Origin: Piscicola geometra
Lineage: Eukaryota; Annelida; Clitellata; Hirudinida; Piscicolidae
Direction of reading: 5' to 3'
Assembly (NCBI GenBank): GCA_943735955.1
Contig: OX030960.1
Span: 6,072,035-6,136,034 of the forward strand
Length of the DNA: 64,000 bases
Below, one piece after another: positions 13,901-27,600 of this stretch. Each line of letters opens with the position of its first letter. Position 1 is the first letter of the stretch. The position numbers were made by a program, and so were the translations under genes. Under the pieces are notes generated by a model, which was given only the letters and a program-made list of their open reading frames with translations, did no database searches and was not told the origin of the DNA.

Positions 13901-16900
13901 TCTCGGATAAATTGTTAAATACTGATGTTTCTATATGGTTTTGCTGCATTTTTCAGCCTGTACAGACTTGATTTTAACATATTTTTATCTTTTTTGTTCG
14001 CTAGAGTGACTCTTATAGACAAGTTTTTCCTTTTTCCTCCTTGACTAACCTTGTAATTTTTCCAATTTTCAATATATTCATTTTAAAAACTTTTATTATA
14101 ACAATCTAAAAATGTGTTTTGTCGTGTAAATACAGCTAAAAGTGCTGTCTTTTCCATTCCCTATTTGACTTTGTTTTTGCTTTCTCTCTATAATACATTG
14201 CTGTGTCATAACTATAATTTCTTCATGCAACTGATTGCTTTGACCCAAATTTTTGTCCACCTTAACACCTGTTTCACTTTTTGATTATTTTGCTTCAAAT
14301 TATTGTTCACTTTGTTTTATTCTTACTCTAGATTCTTATTTTTTCGTTAAAATTTATGAGCCGACCCCCGATTGAATTTAATCTAATAAACGCGCTCTTT
14401 TCCGTGAGGTCAGAGCTTTAGTGAATTTATTAACACAGTTATTCAAAGTAAATATTTACAATCTAGTAAGAAGTGGGTGGCCTAATTCCTAACTTCACTG
14501 TTTAAAGGTTTGTGTTTAAACATGCATGGCTTAATCTGTGAGACAAGCATATTACTACTGGCAGGATCAACCAGGTAACACATGAAAAAGACTAGCGTCG
14601 GTCGCCTTCGATAGTCGCTGGTGAAGGCTAACCGAAGATATTTTATCAGCCTCGAGAAATCGTATGATGACAACAAGAGACTTTACGCATGTGGTCGCTA
14701 ACACCTTGAAGCCTTGAAGGACTGAGTCTATCGTTAGCAAATCGGCGGTGCATCGGGCCAGCATAGAATAACAGACATTCTAGGTGCTTTTAAGAAAATA
14801 GTTTCAAGTTTAACATTTTTGAATCATTCAAAGATTATAATTGAGTTTTGTTCAGAACCAAGTCGATTAAGACATTTTTCTCGCTTATTAAACCAGAGCA
14901 GTAAGGATCTCAGTCTAGCGAAGAAATCGATGCCTGTAAAAAAACTTTCAAAAACTAAATTTTTCAGTTTTTTTTAAAATTATAAAACAACTTTTTTTTG
15001 AAAATTATATAAAAATTAATTTCTTTTGAGTTTTTTTGAATGCCTATGCATATCCTTAAGCCTACTTCAAATTTTATTCCTTTACTTACTATCTCATAAA
15101 AAAAATGTTATTTTTAAAACAAATTTTTGCATTTATAAGCTGATCTTCTCTGCCATTCATAGCAAACATCAAAAACTTTCTCACTTCATGAGACACACCA
15201 TAAAACTCTTTCGAACCAGCGTAGATGGATGCAGGTGCCTACGGGCAGGAAGTGTGAATGAATGGCCAGCATTTGAATGTGAGTGCTGCCTGTCGTCTCA
15301 TCTCTATAGACTTCTTGTTGCGCGCGTATTTTAAGATTCGCGAATTTTTGATTCTAAGAAAATTGCATGATTAGTATACAATTCTATAAATATTATTTTT
15401 ATATATAATACAAAATAAAATACAAAACAACGACGATTATTATTAACGTGGCGTAAACCTGACCGAGCTTCAAGACCCCTTTGGTTATGAATGTAATACC
15501 ACTTGAACTATTTATAAATACCGATTAAAATAATTTTAAAAAGTATACTAAAGATTAAAAAAATAATAATAAATAAAGTTTAAATACTACCATCTCCCCT
15601 CAGTGTTACTTCTCCCTTCACCATCATCATAATTAGAATATTTATAAAATTGAATTTTTGACATTTTTGACATTTTTGACATTTTTCTTAAAAGCAATCT
15701 TTTGATACTTCCAATTATATTTTAATGGAACATGTTTTGCTCAAGTAAGACCAGTATGAAAAATCTTCATCAATTTTTAAAAAGTTGTTAATTTTAGTTT
15801 CTTTATATTTTAACTATATTAATTCTTCTGTAACTTTATAAATAATTTCATGAAGAAAGTAATTTAATTGAGAAATTATTTTCACAATTGTGTTTTTTAT
15901 TTATCTGCCACGCAAGCAAGATCATGCTAGAGGATATCAAAAGTCAAATGAAAAACTAAATTGAGATACAAATGGCAAAAGAGCAAGCTGACTTCAGACC
16001 AAGACGATGCACGGTTGACAATTTTTCATTCAGACTTATAGCATAAAAGTATCTCTTATTAAAGAAAAAACAACTGTACTTGATAATCATTTATTTAAAA
16101 AAAAGCCTTCGACAGAGTTTGGCACCAAGGCCTCTGGAGAGTGTTACATCACTACGGCATACAGCCAAAAATGATTGGTCTAATCGAATACCTATACAAG
16201 AGAACACAGAGTGCCATGAAAGTCGAAAAAAACGTTGAAAATAGGTTTCCGTAAACAATAGGGTTTAGCCTAGGATGCATTTAATCACCGGATTTTTTCA
16301 ACATCTTTATAGACAATATGAAAAATGAAGACGTGAGAAAAGTGCTCAAACAGACGGTAAAGATAGTTTGAAGAGTTCACCAACGTCAAGAACAGTGGCT
16401 CGGGCATGTTCTCAGAATAGAGAACAACTGAATTGATAATTTAATAAATTGAAAAATGAACGGGACGATTAAAAAAAGACGTCCAAGAACAACATGATCA
16501 TCGGCAGCATTCTCAAGATGCAAACAATATCATGGGTGACCCAAGACAGAGACTGATGGTGTTTATTGTCTAATCACGTAAAAGCCCACGTCAATGTGCT
16601 AGAGCACTGAGGTATGGTGAAGAAGAACTTATAAATGACAAATATATCCTTTTTAACAATATAATTAACAAAATAATCATCATAAAAAAGATTTAATTTG
16701 AAAATATTTTTAATATTCTTAATCTTACTAATTTAATACCCCCTTTTCAATTAGAAAACTGATCAAAAAATTATTTTTACTAACCTCTAGACGAGCACAG
16801 AACGAAGCCATTTTAGTATCTTTGTTAATCTCAAAAGTCACTAAAAACCTTTCCATCTCTTCTTTATTCTGCTTTCCATCCAGACACACTCCTTTGAGCT

Positions 16901-18412
16901 CTTTCAAACCTTTCTCCATCTCATCATTTACCCACTTGTCCATTTTTGCATGGTCTATCAAGCTCACGAGCCTCTCCTTGCACTGTTAAAACATAGCTCA
17001 ATATTTATTTATTTAAATTAATAACCATGCACAATTGAAACATTATTAAACTTATTTTAGTTCTCTGAAGGTTTTAAGATAATCAGACTGGAATTTAATC
17101 CCATAACTCTGCTTTATAAGAGCAATGCTAGTAAAAGATATGCTAATGAGTTAAGAATTTTTTTAAAATAAATTTTAATAGTTATAATATAAAATACATA
17201 GAAGAAAGTCATTAAAACTGTTAAATGCGTTAATTTTTTATAAATGCAGTTAAATATTTAACCGCGTTAACAATTTTAACGGTCGTTAATTTATTAACGC
17301 GTTAATCGAAAGTTAACGTAGATTGAAGCACAGCTCTACTTAAAACTAATTGAGTTATTTAGAAAAAGTAAATGGTATTCCATAATACCCGACTTTTCTC
17401 TACATTTAAAGAATGGAATGCAGAAACTAACTAAAATTATAATGTAACGCCGTTACATATCGCTCTAAGCAATACATAGTTTTATTGTAGGTTTTTCTTA
17501 GAGGCGGATTCACCGCTTAGAACACAAATTGTGAACTAGACTAGTGGTAGATACAACGATCCTAATCCAGTCGACAATTTCTGTTCTCAGCAGCTACTTT
17601 TTTTTAACTTTTAAAGCACTATATTATTACTCATTAATTAAAAATCTTTTTATTTTATGGTAGTCGATTAATATCTTTGTGTAAGTGCCAGACGATTTTC
17701 AAAGCACACAAACAACAAAGCTATTTACAACGTGAAGGGAAATGTCCTGAAGCAAAGTAAGCAACGTTTCTTCACGCGTGATTGCTTACGCTTTCCTAGC
17801 TTCCGGTTTGGTTAGCGTGGTTGCAGTTAAGCGCTTGCCATTGGCACAAAGCAAGAAGAACAGCTTTTGAAGTTTGCATAAAAAAAGGCTTGTGGTTACT
17901 AAAGATATTTTCAATATTCTCCTCAGAGCGGATATAGAAAAGATCTAGAAAAAAAGAAAATTTTTTATCGAGTACAAATACGGGGCGACAAAGTTAGTGC
18001 ACATTATCCTTCTCTCATTTCCGACTGATCCCTTTAGGAGTCACCACAGCAAATTGATTTTCAACCCATCCAATACAGAATAGTCAGTATTAAAAAAAAT
18101 TATTTAAAAAAAACTTTTTTTGATAACATTTAATGCACTGTGCGTTTCACGAAAAAGCACACAAAAATATTTCAGCTGCTGTGGGGCAAGGGACACGTGC
18201 CTTGAATGCCTTCCCTAGACCCTCAGCTGCTCATTGACAAGCGAGAATAATAAGAAATTTCATAAAAATTTTATTGAAACTTTGTTAAAACTTATCTAGA
18301 AGCTTTAGCCTGTTTCAAAACAATGTTAAACGCAAAATGCACCCACCTCCAGACTTTTGCTTCTGAGGATCCTCAAGTCTTGCCGTTGCCGCATGTTTCT
18401 GTGCTTGTCCAT
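10980..18412 (-). CDS. TH: Tyrosine 3-hydroxylase, 481 aa
   Basis: Twelve coding exons: 18412-18347, 16982-16785, 13724-13547, 13404-13319, 13202-13135, 12939-12889, 12790-12645, 12477-12342, 12200-12074, 11937-11815, 11690-11584, 11139-10980 (1446 nt in phase). The enzyme makes L-DOPA from tyrosine with tetrahydrobiopterin, the first step to dopamine. The iron ligands are H314 and H319 ([13 protein letters not shown]) and E359 (LYWFTVEYG), with the same 45-residue spacing as vertebrate TH. Tyrosine rather than tryptophan or phenylalanine hydroxylase is favoured by [35 protein letters not shown] and ALTDKPKK. The N-terminus holds RILRSKSLE, so Ser20 is a likely kinase site. The regulatory region (1-147) is short and diverges from insect and vertebrate TH. 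The C-terminal helix ([12 protein letters not shown]) fits the tetramerisation coil. Introns 1 and 2 are long and hold mobile sequences. Confidence 0.95.
14476..14578 (-). pseudogene. 18S rRNA 5'-end fragment inside a TH intron
   Basis: On the minus strand the sequence starts TACCTGGTTGATCCTGCCAG, the universal 5' end of eukaryotic 18S rRNA, and continues TAGTAATATGCTTGTCTC and GATTAAGCCATGCATG. It stays alignable through AACCTTTAAACAGTGAA before decaying. Only about 100 nt is present. The 150-190 nt immediately upstream on the same strand (to about 14765) is more GC-rich than its surroundings and may be the adjoining external transcribed spacer. It is not a functional rRNA gene. Confidence 0.85.
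15395..15525 (-). mobile_element. 3' part of a tRNA-derived SINE (family also at 50855 and 41200)
   Basis: On the minus strand: AGCTCGGTCAGGTTTACGCC, then ACGTTAATAATAATCGTCG and an AT-rich tail. The same end is seen at 41200-41265 and in the fuller copy at 50855-51015. The tRNA-like head is missing here. Confidence 0.6.
15905..16600 (+). mobile_element. Non-LTR retrotransposon reverse transcriptase relic
   Basis: Broken frames contain [20 protein letters not shown], then [19 protein letters not shown] (RT palm and following region). Further on come FFNIFIDNM and, downstream, [13 protein letters not shown] with a RRPRT segment, typical of the C-terminus of RTE/R2-like LINEs. Many stops and indels mark it as dead. 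It lies in TH intron 2 in antisense orientation to TH. Confidence 0.8.
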
Positions 18413-19418
18413 TCTCGAACTGTTTCAAATCATTCAAAAAAACAATTATTTCAATAAATAATTTTAAATCGATAATTATAAACATATTTGGAAAAAAATT
18501 TAATGTCTTAGAAACAACTAATGCCCCCTTAAAGAGCTAATCTCGTACTCGTATAAGAAACCACTATTGAAGAAAACTGTGGTTCGTGGCAGGCTTTTTA
18601 TTCCTCACAAACATTCGAAAGTTCCTCTTCATCGCCTCAACGCCACTTGCAAAAAGACGAGATGGCAGTTTTTGACAGCATTGATCGCCTTTTTAATTGA
18701 TTTAGTCTACGCTTGTCTGCTTTTATGAATTTCGAAATGTACATTTTTCTTATCTTACTCGCTCGCATTGAAGCATTAAGTGAATGTGTTTTTTTCCTTT
18801 CGAACCGAAGCCATTCATATTTTAAACAATTGAGGTCGTTTTTTAAAGTATTGAATTCTTAAATTTAAAGATATTTTTTACAAACTATTTATAAAAATAA
18901 TAAATTATATTTTTTTAGAATATGCATAAATAAAGAACTTTTATGGAAAATTATAAGTTTAAAAAAAACGATAAAATTCTATTAATATAGTTTTGATAGA
19001 GCTGAACATTAAGAAAGTTAAAATTAAGAAACAATTGGCTCACTTCATCACCATGTACGACGGCTTTCTGTCGCTCAGTCCCTTTCTTTATAAGCACTCA
19101 AGAATACCGTAACCGTAATGTACTCCATACACTATATTCTTTTCCAAATATAACACTTATAATGTATTCATTTAGATGCTATTTAAACTCTTTGCGCATT
19201 ATTAAAAGGGTTTTAAACATAATGTTTTACATTGTAAGACTTGAGTTGAAGTGTCTATTTTAGAAAATGAAAAATTGCATTAATTGAACCATTTAAAGAC
19301 ATGAAAAGCAGTCGATTTTTGTGACTAAGACATGATAAAAACTTTTTTCATATATTATTAGTCTTATAAGGTTTTATCAATTCAGATTTCATGATAGTTA
19401 AAAACAATCGTATAAATA
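18413..19418. other. TH upstream / T-box downstream spacer
   Basis: This is the 5' flank of TH on the minus strand and the 3' flank of the T-box gene. No core promoter is clear; several short AT tracts are present but nothing diagnostic. Confidence 0.35.
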
Positions 19419-22400
19419 TTAATTAACACCACCATCATCTGCATCACAAATTCTCCCCCAAATACCACTTTCAACGCATTCATTATCATCTCCATTATCA
19501 CCATCATCCTCACCAACTTCTTCTTCACCACCACCACCATCATCCTCACCCTCATCATCTTCATCATCACCATCGTCCTCCTCATCATCATCAACCTCCT
19601 CTTCACTATCATCATCATCATCGTCATCATCCTCATCATCATCATCATCATTCTCATCATCAGGGGGTTTACACTCATCAACAAGGCTCTCGAGGTTATC
19701 CTCGATCAGCACGGCATCTCCAACGTCAGCATCGATGTCGTCTTTTCCTTCTTCATGCCCATTGTCGCTCTCAACAGCTGCTAGAACATCGTGCTCGTCA
19801 TGCTGGTCTCCTTGCTGAAGTTTGTGGTTTCTTTGAAGTTTAATACTATTGGGCATTTTGTTTTTTGAAGTTTTTAGTTTTTTAGAAAATAATCTTGAAG
19901 TTATCTTGCGGTGTTTTGAAGATTCATTTGAGTTTTCGCCTATTTGGTCATGAATACTTTTAATATAATCTAAATTATTCTTTTCAACAATATGATTATT
20001 TTCATTTGCACGATCATCATTACCATCGGCATCATCATCATTATGACAACCATGATAGCAATATTGTGCCCTGTTGATGTCCCCAGAATATGCACCAGCC
20101 GTTTCCTCGACTATCATCAGATCACTTGAATGATTGTTGTCTTTCTCCTCATTATCATTATGGTCATTAATCCCATTGTTATCATCATCTTTATAATCAT
20201 CATCATCATTATCTTTCTTAGCTTCCCCAACCTCATCACTTTCCCCATTTTCATCATTACCAGCTGAGGTACCCTCTTTAGAAATGTATTCACATTTATC
20301 AGTTTTTTTCAATCGAATTTTTCGGCAAAGACTTTTGCCTGTTTTTGTTGTGAGCTCTTCTCTTAGTTTAATCTCTCTATCTCTTCCATCCCGTGTACCC
20401 ACGTTAACACACTGTATCCCTTCCATTTCCCTCACCAGCTTCGTCTCTTTACTCACGTTTTCAACTGCATTCACACCTTTTTTCAGCAGGCACATGGACT
20501 CCATGCGACCATTCTTGGACTTCTCGTTTGGCTGTGATATTTTAGCAGTCGTCAGGTGGCTCGACCCGAGAATAATCTTCTTCGCTTCGTACTGTCTTTT
20601 ACGCTTTTCATTTTGTTTTCTTTTCCTGTTTATAATTTAATTTAAATTAAAAATTTTAACAATATTTTAAAATTTATTTATTCCTAAACGCCAACTCTAA
20701 AAGAATTAAATATAAATTAATAAGAGATGAATATTTAAATGAGTACCTGAGGTACCGATGGGTCTCGCTTATGGACCTGAACCCTTTAGCAAAGGGATTG
20801 TGGTCGATCTTCAACTGCGTCACCTAGTGTGTGGTAAGTAAAATGTCTAAATTTCTAAATGATATTCAATTGCACTCTTAATTCATTGCGTTTTTTGTTT
20901 TTAAATATACAACTGAGTTTTTAAACTCATTAAAATTCAAAATCATATTTTGCTTATTAAGTCTTTTATTTTTTGATCGACTTTTGCGTGTAAAAACAAA
21001 CCAGCACCTTGTCGTTTTGGTACGCAGTCACTGCCATGAACTCCATTTCGTTGAAGATGAAGGTCGAGACGCAAGACTGCTTACTGGTATTGTATGTGTG
21101 ACTGGTGTGGTTGGTGCTGTTTGGAATTAGGCCATTGTTCTTGCCTGTGGTGTTTTCACTTTTCTCATCCGTTTTGTCGTTTTTATTTTTTGCATTGACG
21201 TCATTGATTTCGATCACGTGGATTCGAGGAACGTATTTTTGCATTGAGTTGAGAACAGTCTGCGTGGATTGTTAAGTGCTTCCTGCAAAGCTTCTAGATC
21301 AAATCTTTTCATAAATATTTAGTTCTTTATCGAAGAAAATAATATGCAAATCAAAATAAAAATTAAAATAGGTTAAGCTTATAAACTAACAAAGCCCGGT
21401 TTCGTCTGAGGGTGGTTGGTAAGTTTAAGTCTCGAAAATGAAACGCATCTGTTCATCCAATGAGAACCAGGCGAAGGCGAGTCCGGATGTGTGAAAGGTT
21501 CTTGGGTGGGATCGGGGTCTGCTCTGCCTGCCACCACCCATGCTGATCCCTGGAACTTATACCTGGAAGAGAACAACGGATTGATTTAAAGGGTTTCTGG
21601 GTGATAGAACAGTAAAGTATGAAACGATTTAAATGAGTAGACAATTGAGATTCAATTTATCACGAATAAATCATTTTTTATAAATTTTGGAGAAAAATCA
21701 CTCAATTTGAAGCCTAGAACAATACCTGAATTGAGTGACCGGCACGACATCCATGAGAACTGAGTACATGGAGTCTTTCCGCAGGTTGAAGAGTTGAATG
21801 CAGGGAGAAGGAAACATCCTCCTGAGGAGGTATTGGGAGGGTTGGAGATGGAAGGGGAAGTGCTAGTAGTTGTTGATGGTGACGAAATAAATTATTTGTT
21901 TTCTCATAATTTTTTAACTTGAATGTAAGGAAAGAATGAGATGGAGGTTTGAGCCTAATATAATGTTTCAATTATGAAATAAGATGAACGACCACACAAG
22001 GATTGCTGAGAAACCAGTAGAGATATGTGAAAGGTATAAAGAAATTGTGCATAAATTTTGTTGATTTAAAAATTTGTATGCATCTACTGAAGACTTGATT
22101 AACACTGACAACTTAAAAAGGTTGACAACAAAATTAACTTAGTATGTCAAAAATAACTCTTCCTTCTTGACAAAGAAAGGACACACACAAAATAAATATT
22201 TTAAACTTTTTATTAAATAAAAGAAACAAATTGTTTTAAACTTTCTGAAGATTTTTGAAATTGATTGTATTTACATTTTTCATAATTCTTTTTATCCTGG
22301 GTTACCATTGAAGCATCTCCGACCTCTTTTTAATTCATATGTTTCCACAAGGCATAGACACCTGAACTCTGAGAAGCAGCTTTATTTTCGGAAAAGGTGC

Positions 22401-24697
22401 TATAACTTATATTAATTCTATACGACTGAATCTCAGCTATTTTTTAACATTTCTAATAAGGTTAAAACTTTCATCTAGAAGATAATTTTTCACTTTTCAT
22501 CAAAAACTTTCACAGACATACAAGGTCTTGTTTTTTCGCTCCTTTCTTTGAGCCAGCTCTTGTTTTATTTGTGCTGCACTTTAGAACTCAAATTTCATTG
22601 TTTTACTCCAGTTAATATGAATCTTTAAATTAATTAGAAGCATGTCAAAAACAATAAGTTAATAATTAATTTTTGTTTTAAGCAAAAGTATTAAAATATT
22701 TTCCCTTCCTTCTCAACTATAAAAATATGAGATAACTATAGAAGCTAATAGTAATAATAATTAGCTAATAACTGTTTTTTAATTATATTTAACAACGCTG
22801 ACGCTTAAACTTTGATTAAATTTTTTGATTGAGAGGGAGGGTCATAATAAGTACCAGCTTCCAATATAAAAAAAATTCAAAATAACCTAATGAACTATCT
22901 TCCACGTGAACGTAATGATTTTTTAATTTTTCTATTTTTTTCGTTTCCTATCCCGCTCTCCTAAAGAAAGAATTTTTTTGTTTTGTTTTATATGTATTGA
23001 GATTTTTTACAAATTATTTAGTGAAAGCTTAATCAACAACATTAAAAAATAAGCTTATGTTTAAATGTTGTTTAAAAAGTTATAAAGAAAAAAACTGTAG
23101 TTTTTGTATTCATTAGTCAAAGACGCTTCGAATAAAAATAAAAATGTTTTTTTTAAATTTGAATTTAAATGATAACGATTTCGTACTTTAAATTATAATT
23201 TTTATAGTCTGACAAAAACAGCTTAGAATGTGTTGAAAGGATTTAAAAGTCAATTCTCGTTCGCGTATGATTTATTTAGTTGGATTGAGAAGTGGCTCTC
23301 AAGATAAACATACAATTTTTGAATGATATCTAATGTTAAATTTGAAACAGCTTTAGAGTTTTTTGGAGTTTTAAAATAAACTACAATCTGTAAAGAAAAC
23401 TTCAACTATCTACAAAAACATTTTATATTACTAGTTAGTATTTCTTTAAAAATTATTGAAAGCATAAAAAACTAATTTATCAAAAAAGAAAAAACTTGCG
23501 AAGAAAAATTGTTTGAAATAAACATTTATTTTACCTGCCATTCTTTGTGATCACCATCTCAGTGCAGGCCTCGTGGAATCTCTTCCACAACTCCATGCCT
23601 TCCAGTCTCACGTGCGGCTTCAAAGGCTTTGTGGAACTTGGACTGTAACAAAACGGTGGGTAGTCACCACTTTTGCGATTTTCTGATCTGTTTTGGTGTA
23701 TTTGCTTGTTGAAGTGAATGTTTGGTTCGATGAACGAAGATTTTTTTGTTCGGCTAGGAATGTCTTGGTACAGTGGGTTGTTTGTTGATTTTATAAGGTA
23801 ATCTGAGTAGAGCTTGTACTGTTTGTTCAAGTCATTGTAGAAGGCTTCTTTGTTGTCCAAATTAGGTTGAGAAGGGTGTGATGTGGAGGCAGGTGAGGAA
23901 ACGTTGTTGGGTGCTCTGAAACCTTCGGCAGTGAACCTATTCTGAAGTTTCCTCAAATGACAGTTTTCTGAGTAGTTATATTGATGACTATTAGGTTCAC
24001 AATCTTTAAGGCCTGTCCAATTGGCGAAGATATTCTCGTCTTTGAGACTATCAGAGACAGGCAAGGTTTCAGCTCCTGGAAATCTTTCTTTTTTTAAGTT
24101 ATCAAGCGATTGCCGATGAGACTTTTCTAAATTATTCCATTCCGAATAGTTATAACTATTTCTCAAATATGTAATTTCTCTGTTGAGTCGGGCTTCAGCT
24201 TCAAACTCTTTTGCCGGGCTCTTGAAAGGAAGACTTGAAGGAAGGCATGATGTCAGATGATTGTACATATGGGGCAGAAGAAATTGATGTGAGTAGAAGG
24301 GGCTCTGTAGACTACTTTGCAAAGCATTTGAATGAATCGGAAACAGAGTGGGGTTTTGGTAGAAAAGCAAAGGCAAGCGAGGAAAAAGGTTGAAATTTAT
24401 TGGGGGAAACAATGAAGGAGAGAATTTGGAATGAAGCAGGCTCAAGAGAAATGGGTTCTGGGATTGCAAGGATGCAAGTAATGCCTGCTCACCCAGGTGT
24501 TCCGATAAGAATGGAGGGTAATGTGGTTGAGGATGGTGGACGGTTGGATGAAGGGTATTTTTTGTTGTGGTTACTTTAACATTATCTTCAATGAAAAATG
24601 CTTTGTTTGAGCTTTTTTCTCTTTCCAATTCATCTTCAACCTTTTCTCCTTTGATATCTTTGTTTGTGGCATCAACACTTCGCAACGAATCATGCAT
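19419..24697 (-). CDS. T-box transcription factor, Tbx2/3-like, 988 aa
   Basis: Six coding exons: 24697-23535, 21821-21726, 21562-21391, 21259-21008, 20823-20747, 20625-19419 (2967 nt in phase). The T-box spans about residues 363-578: VRLEGMELWKRFHEACTEMV, RRMFPS, YSVLMDVVPV, YKFQGSAWVVAGRADP, HPDSPSPGSHWM, VSFSRLKLTN, GFTVLNSMQKYVPRIHVI, AVTAYQNDKVTQLKID, NPFAKGFR. The GFT-x-LNSM-x-KY and YQNDK-x-TQLKID stretches favour Tbx2/3 (optomotor-blind) over Tbx1, 6, 15 or 20, though MDVVPV is more Tbx20-like. Unusually, about 42 Asn/Lys/Ser/Thr-rich residues (about 498-540) interrupt the T-box between HVIEIND and the STFIF strand. The C-terminal exon carries a KRKQNEKRKR basic patch and ends in a tract of more than 80 Asp/Glu residues. 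The start is the first ATG after an in-frame TAA. Confidence 0.88.
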
Positions 24698-27600
24698 CTT
24701 TTCCAAATTCAATTAAACCGAATGATGACTAGAAATTTCTGATTTAACAAAATTTATTTATGAAATTTAACAAAAGGTTTAAATGACTATTTCGTATCTA
24801 ACTAAAACCATCATATATTTTAAAAACAAAACAATGATTAAATATTTTCCATAAAACTTTTATCCATTTCCATAGCTGGAACAACACTCGAAAGTGATAG
24901 TGCAGCGATAAAAGTTGCTTTAGTGAGTCGTAAATCCGACAAAGATTTAAAAAGTGCGAAATAGTGAAGAAATGACTCAATTCTCTCTGTCAATCATCCA
25001 TTCAAGGCGGGGTTTAAGTTTCATCAGCCAATCGCATGCGGTCTCTACAACACTAAGTTCTAGACTAAACGTAAATGATAAAGTCGATTTGAAGGATTTT
25101 GGATGTTTAGCAGTGAAATAGAGTTGTGAGAGTGTGAAACAGCGAAGCGTAAAATTAAAACGCTAATTTTTAGTATTTCAAAATTTTCTTTTTAATAGAA
25201 GAAATCAAGAAAGCCACATTCAATTTACGCATAACGATCAAGATTGAGATGAAGATCTGAAAGAAGGATTGATAAAAATAGAGCACTAAAAAATGATGTA
25301 TAAAATTCAGATGTTCAAGATGACAGAGATGAGATTTAAACGTGGGCATACATCAGAGCTTAAAAAGAAGCTACTGTTTTGCACGTGCGATTGTGCTTGA
25401 AAAGAAAGCCTTAATTTATGGCGAAGATTCCTTTGATTTATGTCTTGAAACTCTCATACAATGCTACCTTTATTCACACTGTTAGTTAATGCTTACACGA
25501 TGATGAGTGCTGTTGAAAGCACCTTAACTCAAACATCAAACTGATCAGTATATCCTGTCGCTTGAATGCAACCTTCAAACACCCGTTAGCAACACATCTT
25601 TTTCATTACACACGCATCTATTGCTCTGGCCCAATACCAGCATCAGCGATTTGGCTTCAAGTTTTTCCATATTCTTTACATAAGTGTTATAAACTACTAT
25701 ATTTATCGTCTAACGTCAAACACTGTCATAACTCATGATGAAAGTTGTATTTCTTGAATAAGCGCTAACTACATAGGAAAGTATAAAAAGAATAATTTAT
25801 TGTTTTTCTAACATTTTATTTTGCGGCCTAAGTCTTTGTTGTTGTCTGCAAAACAATAAGAAAACAATCATACTGATGATTAATCTTTGTTTTAAAATGG
25901 TGGTGGAAGAGTTGATGAAGGGGGTAAAGATGAGGGTGGAAGTGAAGATATTACTGTAAGAGACAATAGAAAAAACTTTCATAGTTAAGAATGGGGATGG
26001 TTGTAAGGATGATGATAAATAGAAATAGAAAAAACATAAAAAAATGTTTTGGCCAACTTTTAAAATCTTCTTTTATGCAAAACCTTGTTTTTCTGTAAAT
26101 AGACTTTTATTGTGTGTATATGTGTGCTCAAATGAGTATGCGTGTGTCTCTCTCTGTTTGTGTGTTTGTGCGAGTACAGAGTCTGTGAGTACGGAGTTCA
26201 TAACTCAAACAGTCAAAACCTATGGCATTTGAAAACAAATAATGCTGAATTATATGGGCTTCACCACGGAATATGACGGACTGAGATTGTTATTGCTTTG
26301 CTGGGAGTTGCGCTCAAACGAAGCATTGTGCTAGAGTCAGTAAGACGACCACAGCCTCCCAGCAACAAGAATCTTGATACAACCAGTGAAATAATTTTAT
26401 GCGCGTCCAATAAATCATAAATCCCTAATAAAAACTCGAAAATAGTTTGACAACACACCATTTAAAATCACAAAAATTGAAAAAAGTATCAATGGATTTA
26501 AAAATCGAAATAGGCAATATAAAAGCAAAAACAATTCCTTCCAACAAATCAAAAGCAACAAAAACAATGCAACACACGCAAGGTGTGCCTTAAGTGGTGT
26601 CGACTAATCGCTCATCAAGTATTAAGCGAAGTGCTCCATCTCCATTTGCCATAATCCCACAAGAACCAGAAGCGGTAGTTTTCAAGACATAAAATGTTTA
26701 TAATTTAACCTCAAACTAAATTCTATGAAATAAACCTGCACTCTTCAATGCATAGAAGTTCCAAAATTCGGTAGTTTTCACATTAAAACAAGAACTTCAC
26801 ATTTCACAAAGATCGATGCACAAATTCGCCGAAAACCTCTCGACTCGACTAATCCTCGTGTTCGCTGGTCCTCCCTTTATTGCTCTGCGGTGATCCGACG
26901 AAACATTAAGGCGCCCATAAAACTGCATTAAGCCTAGTGCTGAAGACTCTTCCATGCTTTCAAAGGATTTTAAGTTTGGTACATTTTGTGATGTTTCTAC
27001 TTTTTGGAGATGTTGGATTTTTAAACAATTTTCAAAGGAATATTTGAGCGTTCTCTCAGATGCATTGTCTGCAGGCGTATAAATATACCTAATAGATGCC
27101 ACGTGCTCGCCTGACATTAAGAACGCTTCAAATGGCATGATAAATTTATTTTCACTAACCTACATCAAAAATCACACTTTAAAAACCACCCTTCACACTA
27201 CAAGACGGTGAGCAGATGGCAGGCAAATGGTGGAGTTAGACAGAGTGCGAAGATTTGTAAGGTCGGAATGGTTAGGCATCAAAGAGGCATTCCCTGGATT
27301 TGAAAAATGTATTGCCACTTTTTAACATTTATAAAAATCCTTGATATTTTGGTCAAAAAGTTTAGTTATTATTAAGATTTTAATTTAAAAGATTTGATTA
27401 TACGTGAAAAAATGTTTTTTACACCGTCTGTAACTATGAGGAATATTCATTATTCCCGCTCAACGCTTACTTATGAACTTTTTCTAATAACTGGAGAAGT
27501 AAATCAAGGACTTGACTGCATGTAATAAGCGATCGCAAGTGTTTCAACGCTTGAACTTTTCATACGAACAAAGAAAGTGGACAGATGATAGTTTAAGAAT

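Noticed and set aside
14482..14764. Minus-strand 64-65 codon frames
   Set aside because: They overlap the 18S rDNA fragment and its flank, which are not protein coding.
19382..19684. Met/Val-rich minus-strand frame
   Set aside because: It is a shifted reading of the acidic repeat in the T-box terminal exon.
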